From contig JAWNZC010000321.1 of the NCBI GenBank assembly GCA_035771165.1, positions 1,525,501 through 1,589,500 of the forward strand: DNA of 64,000 nucleotides. The letters are read 5' to 3'. The translations under genes were made by a program, and so were the position numbers. Within the stretch, counting starts at the first letter, position 1, and each line of letters starts with the position of its first letter. Source of the stretch: Paragorgia papillata (lineage: Eukaryota; Cnidaria; Anthozoa; Scleralcyonacea; Coralliidae). Of the stretch, positions 33,726 through 45,370 are shown one piece after another. Under the pieces are notes generated by a model. It made no database searches. It saw nothing but the letters and a program-made list of their open reading frames with translations, and had not been told where the DNA came from.

Positions 33726-33906
33726 TAATCAGATTATAATGCATTTATATGATTTAGATATTAATAACCTTTTGACCGCAAAAATATGCTAATTTGGGTA
33801 AATTCCATCGAGATCATTTACATATACAAGCCTAAATATTAAAATCGGCGCACAGCTTGTTCTGTTAATAGACATTCTAAAACAAGACAAAATATGTTTA
33901 ATTTAC
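33726..33906. other. Short spacer, possible intron start
   Basis: AT-rich; follows the donor of the candidate exon on the minus strand. Confidence 0.3.
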
Positions 33907-34145
33907 CTTATAGCAGTACAGGACTTGTTCTTTTGATCTCGAACACACTTCGGGATCAAAGTCTCGGCAACAAAATTTCTACTGAGGCAGAAGTTCGCGC
34001 TGTTTATCGCACTCGAAAGCTCTTCAACAGAACTCTTCGGCGAAGCATCGATTCGCTTCATCAGATCAGCATACATTTCTTGTAGACATTTTTTATCGTT
34101 CCCAGCAAGCGCGGACTGAACAGTATCGTAAATACTACAAGACAT
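33907..34145 (-). CDS. Candidate first coding exon of an unrecognised gene (79 codons)
   Basis: ATG at 34,143-34,145 opens MSCSIYDTVQSALAGNDKKC, then a helical, polar sequence with SSVEELSSAINSANFCLSRN. It ends at donor GCTATAAG|GTAAAT, leaving phase 2. Composition is protein-like, and the region just upstream (34,270-34,465) carries repeated TGACCGATC motifs and CCAAT-type words that could be a promoter. No in-phase second exon was found to the left: the TPR start exon at 22,687 is out of phase with it. It could be a lone exon of a separate gene between the two TPR/helicase loci, or chance. Confidence 0.4.
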
Positions 34146-34269
34146 TGCTGTTTAAATTCTTTCTATTCTAACGTGGGACTTCGAAATGAACCTCAGTGGC
34201 CAAGCAGCGATCAGAAAGACTGGATTCGTCAGCCCTTGAGTGTATACAGCAACAACATATCCCACACTG

Positions 34270-34465
34270 CGAATCGGTCAAGATCGGTCAAAAAATGTGA
34301 CCAATAAGAATACGAATATTTGTTGAATTAGCCAATCAGATAGCTTGTATACGAGCCCCTGATTCCTAAATCGGTCAGAACTCCCCACAGATCGGTCAAA
34401 ATTGCTGATCTCCATGGAGATGAGCATATTGACCAATCAGATGGCTAGAATCTGACTCAGATCGG
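34270..34465. promoter_or_regulatory. Cluster of GATCGGTCA motifs upstream of a candidate exon
   Basis: GATCGGTCA/AATCGGTCA (complement TGACCGATC) occurs at about 34,276, 34,286, 34,372, 34,392 and 34,459. Three CCAAT words are also present (near 34,302, 34,333 and 34,434). Position upstream of the ATG at 34,145 suggests regulation. This is inference from motif density. Confidence 0.35.
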
Positions 34466-34703
34466 TCAAAACTCATCACGCGTAAGTCCGCTGTTCGTTG
34501 ACTTGATAATATTACTTTACAGAAACTCAGCTGCAGCATGAAACTTGATAACTGGACTACAATGGTGCCGCTGGTTGAAAATAGATAACTCGACTATCAT
34601 TCGAATTTTAATTAATTAACTATTTAACTCCGCAATTTTTACGTTAGTCGCGTGACTGGTTTGACGACCCCTAGATCCGCCCCTGCCTAATTGTAATAAT
34701 GTA
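34466..34703. other. No gene seen
   Basis: Spacer between the motif cluster and the long element; nothing recognised. Confidence 0.3.
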
Positions 34704-37700
34704 CTACACAGCCAAAAATAGCACAGGTTGTTGCAACAATGATGGCTGAACAGTACGTACTGTAACAAGGCGGCTATCATGCGTGAATAGCACTGTTGAA
34801 CCAACAGTATTGTTCATCATTGTTCCAACAGCATTGTTCAGCAATGATGAAGCAACAGTAGCTGTTCATGGCTGTTGGAACAGGAGAGAACAACACTGTT
34901 AGAACAGCATTGTTCACTGTTGTTATAACATGGCTGTTCAGCACTGTTACTTCATCATGCCATAACAACCTGTTGTATCATGCATGAACAACGCTGTTGG
35001 ATTCACATGGTTGTTCAATGTTGTTTCAACAGGCGTGAACAGTGTTGTTGGACAAAAATAGCGTATGAACTGTATGCACACGCGATTTTCTCGCGGTTAT
35101 TTTGGCGAATCAGTTCGTGAGCGATAAAAGAAAGGGGGAAGTGAACGCTTTTAATATCTGGCATGGAAAAACGAACAGAAGAGAGCCGAATTCTCAATTA
35201 AAGCACTCAAAACTTCACGTCTTTTCAAAAATATAATAGTTCAATGTTAATTTCAAGTTGTGGCATCTTTCTGCAAGTGTTTTTGTCGCTGAAAATATGT
35301 ACCAAAACCCGTGTGGATTTACAGTGTCTTGAAGATGAAAAAAAGACAGTTTTCTTGACAGGCGAAGACTGACAGAAAGCTATTATGAAAACTATAAAGA
35401 AGTGGATGCTGGTTTTTTTAAATACGAAGAAACACAAAGATTGTAAAGAGGTTAATAAAAGGTGAAATGAAAGATGGACTGCTCCACAAAACGTTATGGT
35501 GTCAGCAGCAAGGAAGTTGTTTTTTTTACTTTTTCTATTCAAAGACAAAGTGGTTTTCTTTTGAATCTTTTCAACTAAATAAAGGTGAGTGTGAACTATC
35601 CAAATAACTAATATGTTTAATATTATAGTAAGAAATATATTAATAGTAGAAAATAATTTTTTTCTGACAAATTTTGGCACCCTTCTCATTGACTAACTCC
35701 ACATAATTTTTAACAACTATGATTTATATTTCCTATTTAATATTTTTTACCTGATTATGAGTTGCAATCATCAGAGCATTATAGCTTCAAGCTCATGCAT
35801 AGCTGACCATATTAAAAAGTGGCCCCCATAATAATTTCACTTGTTGGAGTTGTTGGGTTTTTGGACCACCTTCATAATAGACCACATTTTTGTCAAAAAT
35901 GAGAGGTAGGTATATTAATTGTTGCAATACCTTTTCACATGATGTACTATTAAAAATGATTCCTTGGCAAACCATGCCAAACAATAAAATTCAGTCCAGC
36001 CATTTTTGTATGAGGTGTGGAAGATTATTTATATTCAATTTGGAAGAAAATCAGCCATTCTAAAGGAGGTTAATAGTTGTTCAACCTATTGGGAGGCAGG
36101 GTGCATGTGGGTGTTTTGTCATTTTTTGCATTGCATTTCACATAATGCAAGAAACAAATATGGATCAGCCCCAAGGTTAGATGCATGCATAGAGGAGATA
36201 GGGGGGGGGGGGTGCATGGAGACTTCCAAAAGCATTTTTTATAACATTGGATGTTAGAAATTCACAAATCACAATACAGTATTAAATACTTAAAACCATT
36301 TACACATCACTATTAAAATACCTAATTTCAAAGCTTTACACAGTACATTACTCTAATTTAAGGTCCTTTTATTTAAAATACAGGGAATATCACATCGGAT
36401 ACCCAAGAAATTTAGGACTAGCTAGCGTGCTCCAGGATGCTCATCTGTACCTGTAGCCATTTGGACTCATCTTTCAGTTCAGGTAATAACATTCCTTTAA
36501 TATCAGTGTACATAATAATTGTAAGAGAATTGAAATTAAACTTCTCTTGCAGCCATTATGAAAAATTTTGATGAGAGGAGCTTGGTTGAGTCAACTCATG
36601 TAAACAGCCCCTAAGATTTCCTTTTAGATGTGCCAAATTTCTGTTAAAAAATACAATAAGCATTTAGCAAAAAATGCATCAAAAATATATAAATACACTG
36701 CACAACAGCATGATGCAGTGCTGCAAGGAAAATATTTTGTTTTTTACAGGAAATATTTCAGGAAAAAGACAAGAAAAGAATGAAATATTTAGCTTTGTCA
36801 ACCAACATTCACTGCACTAAGGCAGAAAAACCCCAACCAGGTTTCAAGAAGTAATTGTTTTCTCTTTCTTTAAAGTATACAGTACATGGCTTGATTAACA
36901 GATATGTAATGGCAACAACTGATGCTATTGCAAGTATATGTGAGTAAATGCATGAAAAAATAAGACCTTAATTAATTGGCAATTTAATTAAACAGGTTTA
37001 ATTTATTAGAAACTAGATACCATGTTTGATATTTGTCTTAATTTTCTTTTTATATAGCTTAATGGCACTTGGGCTTAACAAGAAACTAGGATAATAGGAT
37101 CTACATGTAAGTATTTTGCTTTAGCACTGGCTTCACATGGAAATAATTCATAGCTGATAGCAATTTATAACTATAAAAAACTGATATTTGTTTTTCTTCA
37201 TTACTGAGTTCACTTTGTAAATTTCAGTTTTGCCAGACAAGAAGAACTATATTAATTAGAAGAAGAATTTGCTTAGCATTCAACATATGTGGCTGAAAAA
37301 TAATAGAAATTGGAGAATTTGTTTACGAATCACGAATTCCAGGCACTAATCAAATGTGTTTCTTTTTCTCTTTTAATAGTTTGGAAGAGAATTTCAAAAC
37401 TGCGACCTGGAGATCAACTCATAGACAGAGTAACTTCGGGTTTTTGTTTTTATACATATAACAGAACATATATCTTTTTTCATTGTTCTAAAACACATGA
37501 TATGTACGTTTAAACAGAATAAAGTTTTTACATACCTGTTGTTTCAGTCGCAGAGTTTTATTTGTCTCCATCTCGAACCCGTTTCTTCTGTATTGTGTCG
37601 AGCTTTTCGATAGCTTGCGATTTGCTAGTCTCCTTCGCAGCCGTTTTTCTGCCTGTGCTATTCTTTGGTCCTAGGAAAAACAGGATCGAAGAATAGGATC

Positions 37701-38076
37701 GCCATAAGAACGGCTGCGAAGGAGACCAGCTCTTTGCTCGTTGTCGAAGGCTCGAAGCAACCGGGGTAAATTTTCGTACCGGAGTTTTTTACGTCCAGGA
37801 AAACATCCCTGATACAGCCTGTTGCAACAACATTGTTCACGTCTGTTGGCACAGTAAAAACAGGATTGTTATCAGGCATGATAAACACTGTTAGAACAGC
37901 ATTGTTCACGCCTGTTGATTCATCATCCGTGAACATTGTTGTTCGAACAGGCATGAACAGCACTGTTGACAATACTGTTCACAGGGTGCAGCACAGCATT
38001 GTTCACGGCTGTTCCGAACAACATTGTTCACGCCTGTTGACAACTTGCAACAGGCTGTGCGTTTTTACGCGTGTAG
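34704..38076. mobile_element. Candidate 3.4-kb DNA element with subterminal repeat arrays
   Basis: The left end CTACACAGCCAAAAATAGCA and the mirrored right end (minus strand CTACACGCGTAAAAACGCAC) share CTACAC, an A-run, GCACAG and TGTTGCAA. Both ends carry arrays of TTGTTCA(CGCC)TGTTG/AACAG words in both orientations: 34,796-35,047 and 37,815-38,050. The 2.7-kb interior (35.05-37.8 kb) is AT-rich with no transposase motif; one minus-strand ORF at 35,225-35,689 is low in complexity and not called. A hairpin (TCTCCTTCGCAGCCGTT) sits at 37,628-37,726. The target duplication was not resolved. Confidence 0.55.
37628..37726. repeat. Hairpin with GTCTCCTTCGCAGCCGTT arms
   Basis: GTCTCCTTCGCAGCCGTT at 37,628 and AACGGCTGCGAAGGAGAC ending at 37,726, with an inner CTATTCTT/AAGAATAG pair. 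A small foldback lying inside the longer element. Confidence 0.8.
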
Positions 38077-38083
38077 TTGATAA

Positions 38084-38653
38084 TCAGCTTTGGAACCTTT
38101 TCATTACATTAAATTGATTGTTAATCTTTTTGCAAATGGTAGAGATGTGGTTGTCAAAATTAAGCTTGTCATCCATATTTAGTCCAAATAGATCTATTGA
38201 ACTTTTAATCGGAAATGAGAATTCATGATCAGTACTACCCAATACCATAGCTTGATGTTTACCAGGATTAACAGTACACTCATGCCATTTTCTTTGTACC
38301 ATAAATTTGCAAGGTTGAGATAATTCTGAATGCACCTATCAAGAGCAATGGGATCCACATACACTGTACGAGTCATACAATTGTTTGTCATCAGCATAAG
38401 CATGTAGCTTTACCATTTTAATATGATAAAACAGATTATTTATGAAAATATTGAAAAACATTGGCCCTACGACACTCCCTTGTAGCACACCTCTCATGAC
38501 AGTTTCCCAACTAGAGTATGTATCCCAGATTTTCACTCTCTGCTTCCAGACAGGTAATCTCCTAGTAGCGCACAGCCACTGTTGCTTACGCCATATGCTT
38601 TCAGATGCTATATCATACACTTGGAGGAGTGTTTCATCAGGAAATCCAAACAC
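38084..38653 (-). pseudogene. Non-LTR reverse transcriptase fragment
   Basis: Reading leftward: WDTYSSWETVMRGVLQGSVV, FFNIFINNLFYHI, LHAYADDKQLY (catalytic YADD near 38,385-38,400), then DPIALDRCIQNYLNLANLW in another frame and VNPGKHQAMVLGSTDHE back in the first. At least two frameshifts are present. The fingers region, endonuclease and C-terminus are missing. The right border coincides with a foldback at 38,621-38,711. Confidence 0.8.
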
Positions 38654-38711
38654 CTCAAAAGTTTGTTCAAGAACGTCTCGGTGTTTGGATATCCTGATGA
38701 AACACTCCTCC
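38621..38711. repeat. Foldback at the border of the RT fragment
   Basis: GGAGGAGTGTTTCATCAGGA (38,621) mirrors TCCTGATGAAACACTCCTCC (ending 38,711), with CCAAACACC/GGTGTTTGG inside and a loop near 38,655-38,679. The core GTGTTTGGAT resembles the larger foldback at 49.0 kb. Confidence 0.8.
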
Positions 38712-40250
38712 TTGTGTGTGATCTATTTATACACGGGAACATACATTAGTTATTTCGAAAAGACTATTACATACCTGTATACATAATACATTCAGCCATA
38801 TATATTATATGAGTTTGATTCCCAATAGTTATTAAAAATCTTCACATTTTGTAAATGCTTTTATCTAGAAAAAAATACTAGTTGGTCTAACTACATAGAC
38901 TCACTTAAATGAAGAAATGGTATACAGACCTGCCAACTTTACCAAACACTAAATCTGGAGATTTTACAATATAATGATAAAAAACCTGGAGAATGGAGAT
39001 TGACAGCCAAACCTGGAGATTGCTGCATGTGATCTTAAATCTCTTGAAATGATATTTTATAATTTTAATTTATAATATTCTATTAGGTGAACTCAAGTCT
39101 AGATATCGAACTGTATAACAGTTCGAAGAAAACTGGCAAATGTATGAAACATGCCACTAATAACAGTCACGTATACTGTTGGTTTGACAATTTTAGAAGT
39201 CCATACAGTAAGGGAATGGGCGTCGGGCGAAGCATCTCTGCCCACTAAATATACTCTTCTTTGTTTATATTAAACATATTACATTAGGACTAACATCGCA
39301 CTATTTCACGAATACCAACACATGAATTCAACACATGGACAAAACTGAAATACAAAGATCTCACTCATGACTCATATTTTATATTAAATTCCAAGACAAA
39401 TGTTCCTAAAAAATATCACGAGAACAAAAACTTTCTTGATAATATATTACTATGTGTGTCATTTTCTGAAAGAATGATTCTTTTAATCAAATAAAAAAAT
39501 GATCGCAATACACCGCCATTTGTAATGAACGCCACAGCACAAAATGGCGCTGGCCACCATACCATATATGGTAGGGGACTTATCGCGCGTAGGGGCCTTC
39601 TCGTGCGGGGAAAGCACTGCCAAACCCTGCTCGAGACTCTGGGGAAATTGGATTTAATTACCCCTGACATGAGGGGTTCCGGTTGTTAAGCGCATGATCG
39701 TAGCCTCAGCTGCTGTGCAGGATGTGCGTTGTGTTCATTATATTTGTTTGAAATCGCAAATACTATATTTGTGAGAACCCTGCATATTAAAAATGCAGAT
39801 CAAATGCACGTTAAAATTGTCGGGGAAAGACTGACACTGCTGGTGGTGGCACTTGACATAAACGTTCTTGAAATCCAAGGTAAACTTACTAAACTATCAA
39901 TTCACGACGCCAATATCGTCCTCGATCAGACGATCACAAGCGATTGTCTTAAATATGCTTTTTCGTTGTTTAAATTGTTTTACATTTATACATCAAATAT
40001 AACGACAAATCCCACCAGGGTTTGTTTTGTTCATCGCGACATTAATGTTGTTCCAAATTCGTCTTAAGTCTTTTAAACTTTGCTATGAAGTTTGTTTGTG
40101 TGACTGAGACCCAGATATATCAAACAAAGAGAGGAGATGTAAATGAAGCGTCTAAATTTGAAGATATATATGTTTATTGAATTAAGCAATATATTTGACT
40201 TTCATTATTTTACAATCTGTATGTTTTGAATCGATGAATTCAATAAATTT
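38712..40250. other. No gene confirmed; repeat remnants
   Basis: A block near 39,545-39,640 (CCATATATGGTAGGGGACTT, CTCGTGCGGGGAAAGC) is an inverted relative of 32,119-32,185. A 112-codon plus ORF at 39,729-40,067 has no recognised family and no splice support. Confidence 0.4.
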
Positions 40251-40252
40251 AA

Positions 40253-41035
40253 ATGAGCCAATCAAAACAGAGAATCAATCCAGTTTCCCCAGAGTCTCCC
40301 CCGCGCTCTCCCGCTGACCAAAAAGGTGGTGACTATGGGCTTGAGATTGGGTACGAGATTGTACGCGTGCAGGCTCTCCTTCTCCTCCTCTCCCCAATCC
40401 CCCAAAGGAGAGCCGGCTCGCAGGCTATGTTTGTTGTGCTGAAATTTCCTGATATTTTATTTAGATTTCCTTCAAATTTCCTTTGACATTATCACGTGAT
40501 ATCTCTATTACGTCACAAATTCAACCCATGACACGTGCCCATGTCGCGTCGCGCATGTTTCTTGTTAATTCATACGTGACAATCTCGTTCCCAGAGCCTT
40601 TCACGCGGGCCGCGCAAACGAAGGCTCTGGGATAACCGTTTCAAATCGACATTTCATTGGTTGAATAATTGACAGTGGTTTATATTATATCAAGGGACAT
40701 TTGAAAATCTGTATTCCTTGTTCTTTCGAAAGCCTCGAGGGGTTTTAAATTTTATCTGGCGACTGAAACTTGTCAAGAACCAAACCTCTGGAACCAAACA
40801 GCAGTTAAACAGTGGCATGGTTTCGAAAGGGAAAGCGGTCGGTATCTTGTTATGTCAGTTGTGGAACAAGATGGCTAGTAATTTCAGAACTACATATCGT
40901 TGAAGTATAGTGTGTACATATGTTGTTAGATGTTGAATGGGCTTTCATTTGATGTATAGTTCAAGATTCTGCGTTTTATTAAACTTGTTAAAATGCCCAA
41001 AATGTGCGAACCGCTGTTTGAAATAATATTACAAA
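40253..41035. repeat. Repeat family copy, inverted relative to 29.9-31.1 and 42.6-43.0 kb
   Basis: Contains GAGTCTCCCCCGCGCTCTCC (inverted at about 31,055-31,074), GAGCCGGCTCGCAGGCTA near 40,415-40,432 and the hairpin CTCGTTCCCAGAGCC..GGCTCTGGGATAA at 40,584-40,634. It ends with the block CATTTGATGTATAGTTCAAG near 40,948-40,968. Mirrored versions of the last two lie at 42,640-43,032. Confidence 0.75.
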
Positions 41036-41560
41036 TAAACAGGAAATTGACTTCTCACAAGTGTTACAGAATTTTAGATTTCTTTTGAAATATACTTAAC
41101 GCACAACATTGAGATATATATCATACAGAAGCTCTTGAAAAATTCTATTCGGGGTAAAAATTTCAAGCTTCTAATTAAACGGGAAATATTTAAAAAATGG
41201 AAAAACGTCTGTCGTTTTGGTTCATTGCGTCGATTTCCTGTTTATTTGTAATTAATAACAGCGCTGTGTAGTAAGGAGATACAAGGATGCATGGATAAGT
41301 CAGTAAATAGACGTACACAGTACTAAATTTGGAGGGTCGCAATCCCCGGTGGGCATCTCGGGCCGGCAATCATTACACCACCAAGCTAGCGAGTCGCCAA
41401 GGCCTGGCAGACCAGTCTGGTGCTGGCACACGAAGCGCGATCCTACTCATTTAGGTAATAGTGGTGTTCCTGCGCGACCGAGAAACTCCTCTCAACCAGG
41501 GGATTACGGTTCACACTACTAGACTAGTGGAGAAAGAAAGTAAATAATACAAGTACTCAC
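41036..41560. other. Loop DNA between inverted repeats; tRNA-like trace
   Basis: Mostly spacer. On the minus strand GCTAGCTTGGTGGTGTAATG then GGGGATTGCGACCC near 41,343-41,398 vaguely resembles tRNA D- and T-arms, too degraded to call. Confidence 0.35.
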
Positions 41561-41699
41561 CCATGATGTGGCTGCACAAACCTGAACCTATAGAAAAGGC
41601 GTAGGAAACAGCTGCAACAGACACTGCAACACACTGGACGCCAAATGCAATGCAGATCACCCGGCCAGCAAGACCGAGAGAGTTCAAGTAATATCCTGT
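41561..41699 (-). CDS. Candidate internal exon, hydrophobic (46 codons)
   Basis: Acceptor TATCTTAG|ACAGGA and donor ATCATGG|GTGAGT bound an open frame, phase 0 in and phase 1 out. It encodes TGYYLNSLGLAG, a hydrophobic stretch RVICIAFGVQCVAVSVAAVS, then YAFSIGSGLCSHIM. This would suit a membrane span or a buried helix. The strong donor and clean frame support a real exon. It is phase-compatible with the candidate exon at 44,495-44,763. It lies inside the loop between two mirrored repeat copies (40.6-41.0 and 42.6-43.0 kb), so it may be a host exon or one carried by a mobile element. I do not recognise the family. Confidence 0.45.
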
Positions 41700-42639
41700 C
41701 TAAGATAGAACAGTTAGGTTATGAAAGCAACATAAATGTTATGAAAGCAACATAAAGCAACATAAAGCAACATAAAAAAAAAAAGCAACACAGGAAGACA
41801 ACGTACAATACAAATTAGCTAACAAATTAATGTATCACCTGGCATGCCAGGGAGAGCAAGACTCACGGCGTCTGTGCTCACAGCTTACTCCTTCTACAAA
41901 TTAGACGGAGCAACAACGGTGGAGCAACCGTTGGCAAGCCGGGAGAGCCCTCTCCCGGGAGAGCCCTCTCCCGGCGCTAGCAACAAAAAGTTCTGCAAAC
42001 GAACCTTGCTGAACACCAGAGGTGCATCTGGTGAAGGAATAGAGAGGCTCCAAGATTACAGTGGGAAGTGGGAGAGGTGTAGAGGACGCACAGACGTGAT
42101 AAACATTAGCTAACTGAGGCGCAACCGTTAGCAGTTGCGGAGGCTTCAAACTCCATGGCAGGAGGCATGTGGATTGGCGCTTGCACAACCACGCGAATAA
42201 CAAGTGAGTCTGTTTGCTAATGACCGAGTAACAAGGGAGGAGCACCCGTTGGCAGATGCGGAGGCTTAAAATTCCGAGGAGCGTGTGGACTGGCGCTTAT
42301 GCCACGACAAGAAACTGAAGCGTAACTGGCGGCGAACCAGGGGAAGGAGGCAGTCACTGGCGCTCGATAGCACGTTGTGGGGAGGAGGGTGGGAAGAACC
42401 ACTCGAGAAACTGTGCCAACAAAGCTGAGCCCGGGACCCAGGAAACGTTTACTAGTAGTTCCGGATATTGCATCAGCCTTCTAAGCACGCACGTATCACG
42501 TGCCTCTGATCAACAGTGCCCGATTCATTGATCGCTGGAGTGTGACACTTCACGTGTGCCATGCGTGACCAGATAGCCCCAATGAACCGGGGGAGTTGGA
42601 GCCACCCAAACAACACACAGCTAGTTTTAATATTATTTA
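41700..42639. repeat. GC-richer loop with degenerate tandem repeats
   Basis: Units near 41,925, 42,118 and 42,239 share GGAGCAACCGTTGGCA-type words and, in the last two, GCGGAGGCTTMAAAWTCC and TGTGGAYTGGCGCTT at a 119-120 bp offset. A CTCTCCCGGGAGAGCCCTCT palindrome lies near 41,948-41,980. A GCAACATAAA run lies near 41,724-41,777. No coding exon was recognised here. Confidence 0.55.
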
Positions 42640-43032
42640 TTGCATAAATCCCATAATATTATTTGGGACAGTGGTTCGCACATTTTTGACATTTTTCATA
42701 AAACGCAAAATCTTGAACTATACATCAAATGAAAGCTCATTCAACATCTGCCAACATACGTACACAATATATTTCAACGATGCGTAGTTCTGAAATTACT
42801 AGTCCGCCGTGCCACTTCGGTTACGACAAGTTTGCTACTCACCGCTTTCTCTCTTGGAAGCTGTTTAAAATGCTGTTTAGTTCTTGACTCGAACTTCCAC
42901 TTGCGACGATTTCGATCTCTGGCGGCGCATGCTCTTTTCAATTGGCAACCTGTTTTTCGGTTTCCGGCGATGGATTATCCCCAGAGCCTTTGTTTGCGCG
43001 GCCCGCGTGAGAAGGCTCTGGGAACGAGATTG
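42640..43032. repeat. Repeat family copy, mirror of 40,581-41,035
   Basis: Carries CTATACATCAAATGAAAGCT, TACACAATATATTTCA and GCGTAGTTCTGAAATTACTA, then the hairpin CCAGAGCCTTTGTTTGCGCG..GAAGGCTCTGGGAACGAGAT at 42,980-43,030. The hairpin is the near-exact complement of that at 40,584-40,634. Confidence 0.8.
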
Positions 43033-44494
43033 GCGCGAGGACGAAAACTTCAAAGGTTCCGACGCGAGTAGACCTTCTGTTCATTTCCTATTCTGTGTCC
43101 ATGAATTAACAAGAAATAGGTACGCAATGCGTACATGTGACTATAAGATATAGACAAGCAATGCATGAAAATGTGTGAAAAGCATAGCCACCAGGGCCTT
43201 TTTTAACATAAAAGCTGGGGCGAAGGCCCCCCCAGTCTACCCTTGAGCCCCCCACAAATTGATTTTGTCCCCCCCCCCTGAGTTAAAAACAAAACAAAAA
43301 ATAGTTTTATCTGTGAAACTTTTAGATTAACATGCCATTACAGCGCATCAACGATAATTGTCGCGTTTAGCAACAATTATTAATTGTATGTTTCTAGGCA
43401 AAATGTCAGATACCTACCTTACCAAGTCTGGCTATTATGCTTTATGGCTATATGCTTGCTCTAGTGAAAACCAGGCTTACTGGTAATATGCTACAGTTAT
43501 CATTATTGTCGAACCACTGCTATACTGCGTGGGAAGCCACTCAGGATTTTATTTTCTTGAAGACGCAATAGTCACCAAAAAGACATAGAGAAGAGGGGCT
43601 CTCTGTTTCCGTTCTAGTTCAAAACTTGTTAACTCCGCCTTTGTTTTTACTTGGAGCATGGAAGGCTGTCGTCGTGAACATAAGCCGTAAACTTCCAGCT
43701 ACAACCTCAGACATTAATCGTTGGGACACTGAGATTTTTCGTCTTCAACCCCCATACCCCTATTCAATGTTGAAATATTTCGCGCGTTTATCAACTGGAA
43801 TAAAAAAAATATCAAAACACACACTAACAGACACTAATGAACAACATTGAATAGGGGGAGAGGGGGAAAGCCTTAAGTGTCCCAATATTTTTGTCCGTGT
43901 AAAAATGTAAAAATTTGCTAAAAACGGCCTATCAATGTTAAAGCCGTAATATTGGTACGTACAGTTTGTTAAAACTTGATAACTAATTTATTGTAGTTAA
44001 AGGAAAGAAAGTACATCATAAGTCTTTTACAGATACACATCCTCAACTTGAAGTTCACTTCATTGAAATTCCCAATACTTAATACTTATGATAAAATAGT
44101 AATGGTTTTCGAATTAATTAATACCCCTTTTTTCGTCGTTTTTAAACAAATGTTTAAAAGTTCATGCAAATTCAAACGTTTGTATCTCGGTCAATATTGC
44201 ATGAAAATGCAAAATTTGTATATCAAAATTTAAGTTAGCCAATATTGAATGGAAAGAAAGTTGTTATAGTGTAATAGCTTTTCTAGTTTTTACGTTATAC
44301 TGAATCACACAGGGGTACTTTATTTTGCGCCACCCGGTATAAACCCTAACAGATAAAAAAAGAAATAAAGGGAAAAACCCACTAAAAATAATATTTAAAC
44401 CAGCACACCATATCAAATTATTTTAAACAAAACCACCTGGACTGTACTAAATCATCCTATACTTTCTTCTATAAACGAACAGTAATTAGTTTAC
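43033..44494. other. No gene seen
   Basis: AT-rich spacer with C-runs near 43,226 and 43,269. No ORF with protein-like composition was recognised. Confidence 0.4.
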
Positions 44495-44763
44495 CTTAAT
44501 TTCTTTCTTGTTACGGTCACATAATCGCTTTAAATTTTGTCTTCCAACAGAACAAAAATGCACATGCATTGTACACGCGTGAAGAGCCAAGACGAGTGCA
44601 TGCTCGAGACTGACAAGTAAATTACACAGGCCACGAAGGTGTTTATTAGGCAGCAATGGCACGTTTGGCCCAGCGCTTGCGCGCACAGATATTGAGTATA
44701 TGAAGCCAGTTTCACATACATAAACGAGAGCCTCAGACAAATCCTTGATTTTGCAACTCAGAC
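44495..44763 (-). CDS. Candidate internal exon (89 codons)
   Basis: Acceptor GTACTAG|GTCTGAG and donor AAATTAAG|GTAAAC bound an open frame entering in phase 1 and leaving in phase 0. It encodes LSCKIKDLSEALVYVCETGF, then ISVRASAGPNVPLLPNKHLR, a helical LCNLLVSLEHALVLALHACT with several Cys and His, and a basic end (RQNLKRLCDRNKKEIK). Composition is protein-like and no stop intervenes. The 41,561-41,699 exon can follow in phase. I do not recognise the family, and the evidence is limited to splice signals and open frame. Confidence 0.4.
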
Positions 44764-45370
44764 CTAGTACTCGATTAAATTATTATTATTTAACGTTTAA
44801 CACCAAACCAAGTAACGAAGAAGGGAGGTTTGTGCGAAAATCAATATCTTTTGGTTATTTTTTTGTGGTAGTTTTAATATTATTCTGTTTTGCAGAGTCG
44901 TGGATTTTCTTTGCTTTACAATGATTAAGACCAGCATTGAAAGAGAAACAATTAACGTAAAAGCAATTAACAAAAGAAAAAAACAACTTATGATTATTCA
45001 ATTTATTTTTCTTTCCATGACTGTAAGTGTAAAGTTCTATACGTCTGCTACGCTTTCGTCTGCTATAAATAATAGTTTGAGCATGCGCATATGGTACAAA
45101 CGTTTCTATAATAGTTGTGTTCATTGGCAGTAACCTCCATCCCCGATAGTAATTCTCTGTGCAACGGTGAGCCGAAAAGCAAGGCGAGCAAGGAAATGAC
45201 ACTTTGCAACTTTGCCCCTCTATATTACGTGATGTATTCCTCACGAACGAACTAACGAACGAGCTCGTGACAGGCAGAATAAACACCGCGGGAAAATGTC
45301 TACGCATGCGCTAGTTAGCTCGCTCACTATAAATTCAATATGGCGGAAAATTTGATGCTACTTTAAAAAA
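44764..45370. other. No gene confirmed
   Basis: A 150-codon minus ORF at 44,855-45,307 has an AT-driven composition and no family match, so it is not called. Confidence 0.35.

Noticed and set aside
33907..34145. Joining the candidate first exon to the TPR exon at 22,687
   Set aside because: Donor phase 2 does not fit the TPR frame, which has its own ATG and an upstream stop in phase 0.
35225..35689. 154-codon minus ORF
   Set aside because: Phe/Ile/Lys/Ser-biased AT-rich sequence inside a candidate transposon, with no motif or splice support.
41343..41410. tRNA-like sequence on the minus strand
   Set aside because: Only partial D- and T-arm resemblance; the B box is degenerate and no acceptor stem forms.
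44855..45307. 150-codon minus ORF
   Set aside because: Composition drifts to Asn/Lys/Phe typical of AT-rich chance ORFs; no family recognised.
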